From Basidiobolus meristosporus CBS 931.73 (Eukaryota; Basidiobolomycota; Basidiobolomycetes; Basidiobolales; Basidiobolaceae), in contig MCFE01000007.1 in NCBI GenBank assembly GCA_002104905.1, positions 186,001-250,000 of the forward strand: a DNA stretch of 64,000 nt, written 5' to 3'. A model generated the notes under the pieces. It saw only the letters and a list, made by a program, of their open reading frames with translations. It had not been told where the DNA came from and did no database searches. Positions 13,942-25,398 of the stretch are shown one piece after another. Position 1 is the first letter of the stretch. Every line of letters starts with the position of its first letter. Position numbers and translations under genes: made by a program.

Positions 13942-15738
13942 TTAAGCACACACAATACTATCTCCAGCGGGATTGCATTTAGTTCCAGGAGCACATGGGC
14001 GGTTTAGCCATTGACCAACGACACACTGAGCATAGCCATCACCAACACATCGTAATTGTCCACTCTTACAGTTTCCATTAGTTGGTTCAGGCTTACCTGT
14101 GTGCGATTGTGATCCTGAGCAATCTGTAACAGTGATAGTAGTTGTGACAGTTTTAGTCGTGGCCGGTTTACCGTGAGGTTTGCCCCCATGTGATGGTCGG
14201 GGCTTATGAGTAGGGTGACCAGTCGAGTGTGGCCTATGAGTTGGCTTGGTGTATGTTGCCGAGTCTGATGTATTGTTGGATGTTGCCGAGGCTGGTGGAC
14301 TACTGGATGTTTCTGAAGCTGGTGGACTGTTGGATGTTGCCGAGGCTGGTGGACTGTTGGAAGTTTCCGGGGCTGGTGGACTGCTCGATGTTGCCGAGGC
14401 TGGTGGACTGTTGGAAGTTTCCGGGGCTGGTGGACTGCTCGATGTTGCCGAGGCTGGCGGACTGTTGGAAGTTTCCGGGGCTGGTGGACTGCTCGATGTT
14501 GCAGAGGCTGGCAGACTATTGGAAGTTTCCGGGACTGGTGGACTATTGGATGTTTCTGAAGCTGGTGGACTGTTGGATGTTGCTGATGCCGGTGGACTAT
14601 TGGAGGCTGCCGAAGTTGGGGTTTCTGTAGGTGCACCACTAGCATTCGTCGATTCGGTCATTGTACCACTAGTTACAGTAGTGACTAGTGTTAAGGTATC
14701 ACCTGTTGATGCCCCTTCTGGGGCGCTGGAAGGCTGACTAGCAGATTCGGTGGGTGAAGTTGCCACGCCAGATCCTCCTCCTTGGTCCGATGTGACAGCT
14801 GATGTAGCAGAGGAATCAAAAGTGCCAGTCTCAGAAGACCACACAAGAGAGCTTTGTGAATCTGAATTTACCGGAGGTGGGATTATTGGTGGAATGACGT
14901 CAGTTGCGGTGGTGCCCGGAGTAGAGCTAACATCTGGTTGACTAGTCAAAGTAGTTGAGCCAGTGGCAGTGGCCTCTGCTGAAGATGACACATCGGTAAC
15001 CCAGACTGTGGAATCACTAGACTGTGGATTTTCTGTTGCAGACGGGGTAGATCCCGCAGTTGGAGAGCTTCCTGTAACAGTTATAGTAGATTCAAGAGTG
15101 GGTGAACTCTCAGTAACAGTCACGGTAGATCCAAGAGTGGGTGAACTCTCAGTAACAGTTACGGTGGAATCAAGAGTTGGAGAGTTCTCTACAACAGTCG
15201 TATCAGAGTTTGTAGGAGAAGCAGAACTTTCCGTAACAAATACAGTGGTGTCTTCAGTTGTAGAAAAATCAGTGACAAACACAGTAGATTCTTCAGTGGT
15301 TGAATACTCTGTTACGGACACAGTAGAATCCTGGGTTGTTGAATAATCCGTGACGAACACTGTGGAGTCTTGTTCGGTTGATAATTCAGTAACGAAAACA
15401 GTGGAGTCAGATTCCGGAGTTCCAACAGGTGCGACAGATGTATTGTCAGTACCACTGGTAGCCTCCTCAGTATTAGAAACGCTCGTCACAGTTGTAGTAG
15501 AATCAAAATTGGTACTGCTACCAGTTGATGTAACTACTATGACACTACTTGCTGCCCCATCACCACCTTGGGTTGGAGATCCACCATTATTTTGTCCATT
15601 TCCACCGTCACCTCCGCCTTGACTGGGTTCGTTAGTAGCAAAAGTGAATCCACCATCCACAGTAGATTGTGCCTTTACAGGAACCAATAAAGTGATAGAA
15701 AGTAGTCCTATACATGCTAAAGTGGTTTTACTCAACAT
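13942..15738 (-). CDS. Secreted mucin-like Ser/Thr/Pro repeat protein with C-terminal CBM19-like chitin-binding module
   Basis: This is an intronless frame of 598 residues. Residues 1-23 form a signal peptide ending in VKA. The body is Ser/Thr/Pro/Val-rich and repetitive. Around residues 110-250 there is a degenerate 13-residue unit of the form DSTVFVTxxSTTx, and around residues 370-490 a 9-residue unit alternating PPASATSSS and PPAPETSNS. After a His/Pro/Lys-rich hinge (near THRPHSTGHPTHKPRP) comes a compact Cys-rich end with RCVGDGYAQCVVGQWLNRPC and CNPAGDSIVC, resembling fungal CBM19 chitin-binding modules. Likely a heavily O-glycosylated cell-wall or extracellular protein that holds onto chitin. 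There is no GPI tail. The repeats also create long antisense frames, which I do not regard as genes. Confidence 0.88.
   Translation of the reverse strand: MLSKTTLACIGLLSITLLVPVKAQSTVDGGFTFATNEPSQGGGDGGNGQNNGGSPTQGGDGAASSVIVVTSTGSSTNFDSTTTVTSVSNTEEATSGTDNTSVAPVGTPESDSTVFVTELSTEQDSTVFVTDYSTTQDSTVSVTEYSTTEESTVFVTDFSTTEDTTVFVTESSASPTNSDTTVVENSPTLDSTVTVTESSPTLGSTVTVTESSPTLESTITVTGSSPTAGSTPSATENPQSSDSTVWVTDVSSSAEATATGSTTLTSQPDVSSTPGTTATDVIPPIIPPPVNSDSQSSLVWSSETGTFDSSATSAVTSDQGGGSGVATSPTESASQPSSAPEGASTGDTLTLVTTVTSGTMTESTNASGAPTETPTSAASNSPPASATSNSPPASETSNSPPVPETSNSLPASATSSSPPAPETSNSPPASATSSSPPAPETSNSPPASATSSSPPAPETSNSPPASATSNSPPASETSSSPPASATSNNTSDSATYTKPTHRPHSTGHPTHKPRPSHGGKPHGKPATTKTVTTTITVTDCSGSQSHTGKPEPTNGNCKSGQLRCVGDGYAQCVVGQWLNRPCAPGTKCNPAGDSIVCA
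14260..14615 (-). repeat. 27-bp coding tandem repeat (54-bp higher-order unit)
   Basis: The 9-residue PPASATSSS / PPAPETSNS units are encoded by about a dozen 27-bp copies. In the middle they alternate as a 54-bp pair with nearly identical sequence, which suggests expansion by slippage or unequal crossing-over. Copies at both edges are more diverged. Confidence 0.85.
14995..15410 (-). repeat. Degenerate 39-bp coding tandem repeat
   Basis: This encodes about ten 13-residue units with the core TVxVTxxS. The units differ at many positions, so this array is older than the 27-bp array downstream in the same gene. Confidence 0.75.
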
Positions 15739-15828
15739 TGAGATTCTTGAGATAAAAAGAGAAATAAGTTATAACACGAGAGAAGATGGATGAATATTCA
15801 GAGACGAGATGACTTTTAGAAGCAACCC

Positions 15829-15836
15829 TTTTTATA
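15829..15836 (-). promoter_or_regulatory. Putative TATA box of the mucin-like gene
   Basis: Read on the minus strand this is tataaaaa, 90 bp upstream of the start codon of the mucin-like gene. Confidence 0.55.
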
Positions 15837-18800
15837 TTAAAAATGTTACGCCCTTTCCGGTTGACGTTTATACTAGTATCCTACGTGTCCATTTCTGAGT
15901 CTTCCTGCAACATTTTTCTAAAGTTCTTAGACCTTTTCTCTACCATCTCAACCTTTTACCAATCCCAACCAATACGACCGATTCATCAGTGCACCTAGTC
16001 ATTCTCCTATAGGGAAGGATTCTTCGTATCGAAGCTTTTATGACCTTACCTTCTTCGTTTGGAATTGACATTTAACGTATGACTAGACCTGTAAACTCGG
16101 CTACCTCTTGTACGTGAACAAACCTCCTGTCAGGCTATCTGACAAATCAACTTCTGAATGGTAAATCCCCCTTCCTACCACTAGGAATTAGGCAGGTGTC
16201 TCTTGAAAAAAAATGTCAGCAAGAGACCTAAGCCACTTCCAAAAACGGCACAAAACCCCGAATACCAAAACTCGTACATCAGCAGTACATATGGATTCCT
16301 GGATGTCATGTATAGACGGGCCACTAATATATGTTGCCAAGAAAATGCCATCTTTGGGTGAATTGTTGTAAGATATTCGTGTTTTCCGAGCGTGCTAGAT
16401 ATACGGATGCAGGAAAATACACGAACGACTTGCTAAAAAGATCAGTCGAAAAAATAACTTCATGGCGAATAATATGTGCCTATGGAATTGTATGTGCGTT
16501 TAGATAATCAAATACACCTGGGGTCATTACACAGAGCTAATCACTAATACAGAACAATACCGTCCATATCTTAATGCTAAGATGACTCCAATGCCACCAC
16601 GGTATTACCATAAAGAGGACTTGAGATTTTATGTCAAAAACCCTTGTGGCTTAAACGGCAAATAAAATATCTCGAAAAGCTACTGGTTGGTTTTTAATTT
16701 ATTCTTGCTCTTAATCGTGCCAATAGCGTGATCGTTGTCGATAATTCAGTCACCTCAGTGACTAGTGCAGGCGGGGCCTTTTTGTTCGACTCCCTTTCCA
16801 ATGATGTAATTTTTAATTCAGACGGAGAGATTTAGAGTAATAGACCAATCGCCGGCCATTCAAAGGGCATTTAGGTGTTTCCATCTTGGAGTAGAGATCG
16901 CATGGAAGATCACTGAATGCGGAGAACTCTGGATTAGCTAACTACCATGAACAAAAAATATGCCGTGTGCAGAAACAACCATCATTCCTATTCGTCTGCC
17001 AAGTCATTCAGCGATGATCATCCAATACACAGATCCTACACTGCCAGCGTATCAGACAACAATCAAGTTTAGTCGCATTCTGATTTCACTCAACGCCAGA
17101 AACCTTTTCCCGACGATGGCGAATGGTTGGTATTTATGGATGAGAGCACGAAGGGTCGTTTCTACGAGCTGGGCTTAACATTAGTGTGCAAAATCAGATG
17201 GCAAAGATCAAAGGCATTCTCGCTCGCTTCCCACCAGTTTCGTTGTAAGTGCTAGTGGATACAATTATAAGCGGCATTAGGATCGCTGTAGAATACATTT
17301 ATAAGTGCGAAGTACCTAATATCTATCCTACCGGAGTACCTCAAATTTTGGCCCTTTTCATACTATACCTGGTCGTAAGCTAGATCTGCTGTTATTCATG
17401 ATTATCGACCCATGAATACCCTTGATGATAGGTGCTTCACTTCAATACTAATGCGTGATTTGAATATACACCACTTGTCATATTGAGCATAGCAATTTTC
17501 TATACAAGTTGGAACGAACGATTAAGATGTTACATAAGTGTATTGGAATCAGGGTATTTCAGTTAAGTATCGGGTACCAGATCCTGCAAACTCATTCACA
17601 TCAACTTTAAGATACAGCCCAGCAAATCAAGCTTTTATGAGAGCAATGGGAATGAGATTAAAGCGGGAAGTGTTACTTTGAGCATTGGTGCAAATATTAA
17701 AGGCTAAATACGAGAGTAGCGGGTGATCATATCCCCAAAATGTTTCCAGTTCCTATTAAGCTATGTAATGGTGGCAATACAGATTCACTATCTGCTGGGT
17801 AGTTGCTCTGGCTATTACCGGAATTAACACTCAAGCGCTTAAAGTCTTTACCTGTAGGTATAGAGCCTGGAATATCAGGCCCCTCGGACAGGAAAAGTTC
17901 TCCTGATTCCAGAGTGCCTACTTCAGAATGCAGGTGTAGGATCATGGCAATTGCTACCTCCGACGTCCCAAAGGGTTTCACCATATAAGCAACCAATCAA
18001 AGCCCCTGACTGACATTAAAAGTGGTACGTTATAATCACAATCTCTGGTAATAGGTTATTCTAGGGCTGCCTTATTGCCTATCTTTTAGGATACAAACTT
18101 GATAACTCGGATAGTACAGCTACCAGCACGGACCTTACTGCTCGGTGTATACACGCAACTTCTATCAGTACATCAAGCAGTTTTACTGTCATGAGAATGA
18201 TTTTGACCAGTGGGCGAGCTGAGCCCTGACATGAGTGATGACTCCATACAGAGAACGGTGTGCCTGTTTGTTACTGACAATACAACTTGATGGGAACATG
18301 GCTTGGTTTATTTGGAATCATTTGCGTGATGCAATAGATATTTCTCAACATGGAGACCTGTTAAGACTGGTTAGAATACAGCCTTGACCTGGTAGTAATG
18401 CAAATCTACTAAGATCTAGATAGATAATAAGCCAAAACCCACATCTCCAACTTCAAAATGGATCACAACGACATAAGCCAGCTCGGCTTGATAAGTGCAC
18501 CGAAAGTTAGCCGAATTCCTCCCTGATCTAATGATAAGACTGAAACTACCCAAGGGGCCTACATGGGCTTATAACGTATCATTTTAGAGTGCGATCTAGT
18601 TTCAACCAGTTGTCCCCTCAACTTGCTTCAAGCGTTTCATTGATCCCTAAACCTATCAATTGAACCCATTATAACTGTTATTAATTGGCACGTCCTAGTG
18701 ACAACTGTGGGAACTCTCCCACCATTCATTGTGTGGAAAATGATTGTTTACCACGATGTTACTGTGGAAGGAGTTTTCACACGGCTATTGAATTGATGCG

Positions 18801-18964
18801 TTAAATAGCCTAGTAATTGCTATATACCCTTCTGGATTAGGATCATGTGAATGTGCTACTCCTAGACATTTGAGTGAATCCTTTCGTATTGTTTCTGAAG
18901 TTGTTTTTCGACTATATGTATATATAATACAATCAATATGATAGCTGAATTATATACCCACGGG

Positions 18965-18992
18965 CACGTGATTGTGCCAAAAGATTATATAC
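18965..18992 (+). promoter_or_regulatory. E-box and TATA-like promoter elements of the phenylalanine hydroxylase gene
   Basis: A CACGTG palindrome at 18965-18970 is followed by a tatatac element at 18986-18992, about 85 bp before the ATG. A run of ten C residues at 19042-19051 lies in the presumed 5' leader. Confidence 0.5.
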
Positions 18993-19076
18993 GTAAGGTT
19001 GAATCATCTCTCCCAATACAGTTGTTACTGAACTTCTCATACCCCCCCCCCATCAAACCGTCGTTTCCTTTAGAAA

Positions 19077-20390
19077 ATGCACCAAGATGATACAAAACCC
19101 TCAAATGGAGTCACTCCAATGCGCGTTACTCTGCTTTTTTCTGTAAATGACAGGGTTGGGGTCCTTGATGAAGCCCTTAAAGCGATCAATGCTTTGAATG
19201 TATCACTAACTCGAATTGAATCTCGCCCATGCAAAACTAGTGATTGGGATTACGATTTCTTTGTGGACTTCTTTACCAAGAATTTGGAGACGGTACAAAC
19301 CGTAGTACAATCCCTTGAGAAGGTTTCAGGCAATGTCAAAGTGGTTAGTACTGGTGCCTCGAATTCGGCTGGAAATAGTGTACCCTGGTTCCCAAGAAAG
19401 AAGTCAGACCTAGACAGCTTCGCCGATAAAGTTTTGGAAATGGGTGAGGAACTCAGTTCTGACCATCCTGGTGCCAAAGATCCAGCCTACCGTGCCCGCC
19501 GTGCTGAGATTACCAAGATTGCCCGTACTTATCAGCACGGCCAACCATTGCCGAGGATCGATTATACTGAACAAGAGGTTGCCACTTGGGGAACCGTGTT
19601 TCGCAAACTTACAGCAATGTATCCAACTCATGCTTGTAGAGAACATCAATATGTGTTCCCTCTATTGATTGAAAATTGCGGTTATCGTGAAGATAATATC
19701 CCACAGATTGATGACATATCCCGCTTTTTGCGCGAGTGTACAGGTTTTACTCTCCGCCCAGTGATGGGTCTATTAACATCAAGAGATTTCTTAAACGGCC
19801 TAGCTTTTCGTGTATTCCACTCCACACAGTACATCAGACATCACTCCAAACCGCTTTACACTCCTGAGCCAGACTGCTGTCATGAGCTTTTAGGGCACGT
19901 ACCCCTTTTTGCAAATCAGGACTTCGCAGATTTTTCCCAGGAAATTGGTCTCGCTTCCCTGGGGGCTAGTGACGAAGATATTGAAAAATTGGCAACAATT
20001 TATTGGTTTACAGTCGAATTTGGTCTTTGTCGCCAGGGCGAGGAAGTGAAGGCATTTGGTGCTGGGTTGTTGTCGTCTTTTGGTGAGTTGGAATACTGTT
20101 TGTCCGAAGAACCAACCAAAGTGCCATTTGACCCTTCGAAGGCTGCTGTTCAAAAATACCCAATCACTGAATACCAGCCAGTCTACTTTGTTGCTGAAAG
20201 CTTCAAGGATGCAAAAGATAAGGTTCGGGAGTTTGCCCGCAGCTTGAATCGCCCATTTGATGTTCGTTATAATCCGTATACCGAAACTGTTGAAGTGTTG
20301 GATACTCGTGAAAAAGTTGTCCGTTATGCTCACAATATCAAGAGCGATCTTCAGAATTTGGTTAACGCATTGGAGAAAGTCGAAATATGA
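19077..20390 (+). CDS. Phenylalanine 4-monooxygenase (aromatic amino acid hydroxylase)
   Basis: This intronless gene encodes 437 residues, close to the usual eukaryotic length of about 450. Residues 15-90 form an ACT regulatory domain ([20 protein letters not shown]). The catalytic domain runs from about 110 to 410. The non-haem iron ligands are visible as His269 and His274 in [11 protein letters not shown] and Glu314 in WFTVEFGLC, and [13 protein letters not shown] is also conserved. The C-terminal segment looks like the tetramerisation arm. It would convert phenylalanine to tyrosine using tetrahydrobiopterin and oxygen, the first step of phenylalanine breakdown. The family is absent from most Dikarya but known from some early-diverging fungi such as Mortierella, which supports the lineage call. 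Tryptophan hydroxylase activity cannot be excluded from sequence alone. Confidence 0.95.
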   Translation: MHQDDTKPSNGVTPMRVTLLFSVNDRVGVLDEALKAINALNVSLTRIESRPCKTSDWDYDFFVDFFTKNLETVQTVVQSLEKVSGNVKVVSTGASNSAGNSVPWFPRKKSDLDSFADKVLEMGEELSSDHPGAKDPAYRARRAEITKIARTYQHGQPLPRIDYTEQEVATWGTVFRKLTAMYPTHACREHQYVFPLLIENCGYREDNIPQIDDISRFLRECTGFTLRPVMGLLTSRDFLNGLAFRVFHSTQYIRHHSKPLYTPEPDCCHELLGHVPLFANQDFADFSQEIGLASLGASDEDIEKLATIYWFTVEFGLCRQGEEVKAFGAGLLSSFGELEYCLSEEPTKVPFDPSKAAVQKYPITEYQPVYFVAESFKDAKDKVREFARSLNRPFDVRYNPYTETVEVLDTREKVVRYAHNIKSDLQNLVNALEKVEI

Positions 20391-21635
20391 TACTCCGATC
20401 AGCTAATGAAGCAGCATACCATCATGGCCTTTAAAATATCCTAGTAAATTCCAATTTTGCACTCCAGCTATTCTGTAGTTGACTACAATAAACTTTCAAA
20501 TCTTAAAAAACGTGATCATTTTGCTGGTAGAAATATAGGTTGTATATCTTCGTGATTAAGTAACCTCGGGAAGCAAGGTGGATTCTATTCCATATAAGCT
20601 AAATACAATAAGGGTACCTGGTGAATAATAATACTCAAGAATAACTGTTCCGTCAGCGTTATCGGTATTATTGTTCCAGACATATATATTACGTTTAGTC
20701 GTAAATAACGCTCATATAAGTTTCAAGTGTACCCAGTTTATGACTTAAAGTACACATTGTTACATAGATTTCCCTACATAGATTACCTTTTATAGTAGAT
20801 ATTGCGGCCACTGTTCTCAAGACCATTTACTATAATGTATTGCAGCCTTTAGATAAGGCATTTTGCACCAATAGCTGGCCATGGGACCGTTGCGTTTTCA
20901 AGTATATTCCCTTTTAAGAAAGCATAGCACCCATGATAGTCATCGGGAATTTGCAATCTACTCTTTGGTCGTATTAAAGCCTAAACACGAAACAGGGATT
21001 CTTTGTGCCGACACCGATTGATTCTTGTTCGTATTTTTGAATAAATGGGATTAGTGGAGTATTCTGCAAGACGGTAACTAGGGCAATACTTCTAGGCACA
21101 TCCCTGACATACATTGCAAGTGATTGGAATGGAAGCGTGAATACAATTCTTTTCTCCCAGATTGAAATATCTCCATTGTGATTTGAGTGTAACTAATTAA
21201 TAGATGTACCACTTGAGCCAATGGTTCTTCAGGATGTTTGGTACAGGATAACAATGCTTGCAGGAAATCTAGTCCTGATTAAGGATTGTACAATAGTAAA
21301 ATGTATACTAATGTTGTCTTACATCTCGTGGTTGATTGTCACCCCTAACTTTATGCAGCATAAGATTGTGAAACAGGTCTCTTATGGTAATTTGGTAGAA
21401 TACTAATAGACTGGGTACCATTCTCGAAGCTTGCTATTTGTAGAAAGAACGTTCTATCACATGCTTTTCATATCACTCAATATCAAACACTTAATATGTA
21501 GAGGGGATTGAAACGTTTGAATCAGCTGCTAAGAGCCTATCTGCAAGCGGTTTTGCTATCACCCGAGTTACATAACTACATGTATATAAGGAGTTATTTA
21601 GCTTAGAACCCATCATCTCATCAGGGCATTTTACC
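20391..21635. other. Intergenic, no supported gene
   Basis: AT-rich spacer. No gene is seen before the promoter of the small secreted peptide. Confidence 0.5.
21583..21590 (+). promoter_or_regulatory. TATA box of the small secreted peptide gene
   Basis: The sequence tatataag lies 45 bp before the ATG at 21636. Confidence 0.6.
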
Positions 21636-21857
21636 ATGAAATTGAACATCAGCTTCGTCCTTGTAATCATTCTCTCTTTAATCGCCATGGCTATGGCACA
21701 CGAAGGCCACGATCATGGAGCTACCAACACCACTGTACCAAGCAACTCAACTTCTGCTGCTCCAACCTCAGAAGCTAGCCTTCCATACAACGGGCAATTT
21801 ATTGCACTTGCTGTGATGTTTTCTCTTGTAACCATGTTCCAACGTTTCTTTGAGTAA
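21636..21857 (+). CDS. Small secreted His-rich, Ser/Thr-rich peptide with hydrophobic C-terminus
   Basis: This frame encodes 73 residues and no intron is needed. Residues 1-21 form a clear signal peptide (MKLNISFVLVIILSLIAMAM). The predicted mature N-terminus is HEGHDHG, a potential copper or zinc site. A Ser/Thr/Asn/Ala-rich spacer with possible N-glycosylation sites (NTT, NST) follows, and then a hydrophobic segment (residues 55-70) ending FQRFFE. The layout resembles small arabinogalactan-like or GPI-type surface peptides, but the hydrophobic tail ends in charged residues, so it may be a membrane anchor. A well placed TATA box and correct start context support it as a gene. Function is unknown; metal binding is inference. 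Confidence 0.7.
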   Translation: MKLNISFVLVIILSLIAMAMAHEGHDHGATNTTVPSNSTSAAPTSEASLPYNGQFIALAVMFSLVTMFQRFFE

Positions 21858-22768
21858 TGCCAGTAGCCGATGCTACGGTTAGAATGTGCTTGAATCCTGA
21901 GTTGTCAATTTATTTTCCAATAAACAAGTATTGCTTTAACAAATGCAATCTATAGCTCAAGTACGAATACCTGCAACGAAACTCGCTAATGTGCATCCAT
22001 CTTTTATTCGGGCTATTTAGCGTTACCAGGATTTAAAGGCTGATTAAATCTTCAAAAACAACAATGACTGCTACAATTAATTGGCTGTTTGGCCAGTCCA
22101 TTGGAGGTAATATATGCCACATAAAGTGCATAACGATACGACAATATTGAGATATAGCACTCTCTTTATTGCGAAGTTGATGTTTATTGGCTTGGAATAT
22201 ATTTTGAAAGATATTCACTAATTCTCTAAAATACTCCGAAAAAGAATTTGGCCAAGGAATACCCAAGTTTACAGACTAGGATCCAAGTAACGAAGTTAGT
22301 GTAAGTTTTTTAAATTTATGAAATATACAACATCAGTAAGGTACCAAGATTTTCGAATTTTCCAAGGTATTCCAACCAATGCATGTAGCTTCCTGGGACC
22401 TGCTTCGAGAACTAACTTGATTGCTTCTACATTCTACGAATGCATAGATGCATTGTTTGAAATCAGTAAGCTAAACACCAATACCATTCATATCTTCTAG
22501 CCCTCCACCAAAGTTTGATGTGTATCAATATAATATCATACGGAAATCACCAATAGTTATTTTACTTCTCTCGGATTAAGCTTATAGCTCCAAAGATACA
22601 GAATTCCAGGTTATATCTAAGTATAGTCCTAGACGTAGGTCGCAGAAAGAATCAGGAGCCGAAAACAAATCAGATTATCGAAAGATACAGCCTCTTTGCT
22701 GGCCGCTTTATTTTAAATTTTAAGCTTGGCTCCAAATACATATTCATCAAAATGATGTTCTTTCTTCC
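21858..22768. other. Convergent intergenic region
   Basis: AT-rich sequence between two convergent small genes. No further gene is seen. Confidence 0.5.
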
Positions 22769-23183
22769 TTAACATACGGAAAGTGCGGGGCAGACATCCA
22801 GAGGGAGTGTACCGCCGATCACTAATTGAATTATGATGTCAGCATATTCGTATATAAAGTCATTGCAATTTTTGGAAAAACTTGTAGGCAGATAATTGCA
22901 CACAGTATGAACAGCACTCTTGACATCACTCTCAGTTGCATTGTTTTTCAGCAATTCATCAATCTGTGTCATAGCAAGTTCACAGATGGCGCAGTCCGGT
23001 GAGACCCCAATTGTTTCAGCATTGATCGGAGAGCTTCTGGCATTAATACCGATAGCAGCTCCACTTACTGTAAATTAATGATGATCAGTAGGCGGCTCTT
23101 TAAGAAAGGCAGAAAGCAACAACTGTACCGTTGGATAGGAACAAGGCACCAATAGAAGCAATGAGAGGTAGACTGAAACGCAT
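22769..23183 (-). CDS. Secreted saposin B-like protein
   Basis: Two exons on the minus strand, 23129-23183 and 22769-23067, are separated by a 61-nt intron (gtacag donor, ttacag acceptor). They encode 117 residues. The first exon gives a signal peptide (MRFSLPLIASIGALFLSN). The mature part has the six-cysteine saposin B pattern: DCAIC, then VCNYL and NCNDF, then DVC and a terminal SVC, with amphipathic spacing as in lipid-binding saposins. Fungal members are few and little studied; the fold usually binds or perturbs lipid membranes. Likely an extracellular or vacuolar lipid-interacting protein, but whether it is a cofactor or a membrane-active effector cannot be told from sequence. Confidence 0.82.
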
Positions 23184-25398
23184 GATTCTGATATAGCAAA
23201 CTCTTCATCATCGCAGGTATTTATATATCGTCGCCATGGGAAGGTACAAAGCTGGTTAAGCAAATATCGGTTATTTCAAGGAATAGATCATCTTCCTTGA
23301 AAATGATCCGTTTCCTAGTTACACGCACGACATACACCTATGTGGAATCGGCTACAACTCAAGAGCGGTTAAACATACGATGAAATTGAATGGTTATTTG
23401 TGTGCTTGTACTTGAAATTGATTTATTAAATCAGCTTTCTATTTTTAGTGCAACTTGTAACGTGTTACATGTATACGAAAAAACAATCATTCATATAGTA
23501 ATATCTATTACGTAAATATACAAATGCATGTATTTGGGCGGCTACATACTATTAACTCTGGGATCCCCACTACTTATTATATATAATACCAGGCTACTAA
23601 GATTAGCATCGTAACAGAATGGTGTCAGGTATCTTTTGAACAACGTTGAATTAATCAAATTTAGCTTCAATACAACGCACTGTGTGCTCTTATACATGAT
23701 AGAGTGGGTTAATTGAAGGAATAGCTGATTAGTACTTGATTAAAACTGCACTCTACCTCATGGATAATTTTATACCAAGACATTTCTCTGATTCAAGTTC
23801 TTCAATAATCAAAATCATGTAAATAGACGATCAATTTGTAGACACAAGAGGAAGTAACATTTGTCTGACTTCCTTTCCAGCGGTTCGCCCCATTATTCTC
23901 TGTACTACTCGGATGTATTGTTGGGTACCAGTGCGTATGACTATGTTATAGAGTGCGATAACCAAACAGCCAATGATGCTACAGTGGCAACAGAAAATCT
24001 ACAAAGCTGATGATGATTTGAAAGCCCTTACATGGTACTTGGTGAAGCACTGCTAATATTCTTCAGAGGCCAGTATATTTTAGTGCCTGTTGGATCTCAT
24101 ATCAATTGGGCCGATATCGATATCTTGGTACTACCCACTGATGATGGTCAGCATTATTAAATTAAAAGCCGACCGGCTACATTTTATTAAGTACCTCTTT
24201 TGGTTTTAAACCAAGTAAAGTATCTGGTTATCGACTCTATGACCCGATGACATATGCCTTACCATGGGGTGAACTTTCAATTATAGCAACTGCAAACCAA
24301 AATCAAGATACAGCAAGTCGAGCAAATAGGGCTAACGCATGACCTCGGACCTCACCGAAGGCTGAATCTGTACTTCCTTTGGGGCTATCATTACCATTAC
24401 CACTTCATAAATATCTTAATAAGACATTAACAGCCGCTAAATACGTCACCATGTCTATCGTTCACGCCACTAGATGTATATATGGTATGAAGTTGCGCTG
24501 CCATTCCAGTGCTTGTGGTTGGTCAGGGAGGTTGGAATCGAACTTTTTTGATATGTTGTACGGATGTACTAATGTGATAAGACACGAAGTTAAAGCCCTC
24601 CAAGTTTACAACAGAATGTTGATATACCTAAGTTAAAACATTAATCATATTATAGTGACCGAAGCCTAATATGCTCTTGTACATGTGTCGATTCTTTCCG
24701 CCCCTACCATTTGTGAGACATTTTAATAATTTATACATGGTAGAATGTTGACGATAAACCAAATATAGAAGTGATGTGTTTAGATAGTTTGGTGTCAAGT
24801 TGTGCATTCTTCTAAGTGGGAATATTTAGAATGCCTTTAGATGCCTTATTGCTCACGGACCATTGATTCAAATTAGTAAGCTAGATGAAAACTACAATTG
24901 CCACATATTGTTGAGAGTTATCTATAGTTGTGGAAGATTGAGTATTCCAAGAATGAGCAAAAGCCCCTTGACTATGTATTCCTCTTTTATGAACTTCCCA
25001 AAGCGCATACTTGTGTGTACAAACATTGCAGATAATGCAATATTAAATAAACATCTAATTCGAAACCCTTTAAGCCCTAGCCCGGTCTATGGTCCTATAC
25101 AACATTTGGTTCGGCAGCTATTGCCCCGTATTTTAGAGTTACAAACGCGAAAACATTTACTGCACCTATGCATTAGCTACGGCCGTGGCGCAAGGCAAAT
25201 GCCTACTACAGAATGATTTTCTATTTCCCTACTAAACCAGAGTTCGTTGGCGGAGTTACACGCTTAGAATGGTAACTGGCTCACCATCTCATAGTATTCG
25301 TGGCCCGCCATGGTTGGTTTCTTACTTATCGCAACTCAAAGGCCTTCATCTCCTGATTGAAAACAACACGAAGACATGGGAACGGGGATCCAATAAAT
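23184..25398. other. Gene-poor region with possible decayed coding fragments
   Basis: No intact gene is seen. Open fragments at 24060-24150, 24379-24636 and 24863-25216 on the plus strand have somewhat protein-like composition (for example FPKRILVCTNIADNAILNK in the last). They are separated by stops and I could not join them with good splice sites. They may be remnants of a gene or mobile element; I cannot name one. Confidence 0.35.
23221..23228 (-). promoter_or_regulatory. TATA box of the saposin-like gene
   Basis: The minus-strand sequence atatataa lies 37 bp upstream of the start codon, implying a very short 5' leader. Confidence 0.6.

Larger units (their letters stand above)
15739..19076. 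other. Long intergenic region between the divergent mucin and phenylalanine hydroxylase genes
   Basis: The ends are the promoters of two divergent genes. Between them I see no supported gene. Frames at 16960-17178 (plus) and 17727-17996 (minus) have no motif, signal peptide or splice context. Confidence 0.45.

Noticed and set aside
14260-15410. Regular repeats considered as a CRISPR array
   Set aside because: The repeats are directly adjacent and in frame within a secreted protein; there are no unique spacers, and the genome is eukaryotic.
14229-15622. Long plus-strand open frames opposite the mucin-like gene (up to 163 codons, Gly/Leu/Ala repeats)
   Set aside because: They mirror the tandem repeats of the minus-strand gene, lack signal peptides or known motifs, and arise because a 27-bp or 39-bp repeat without stops is open in several frames.
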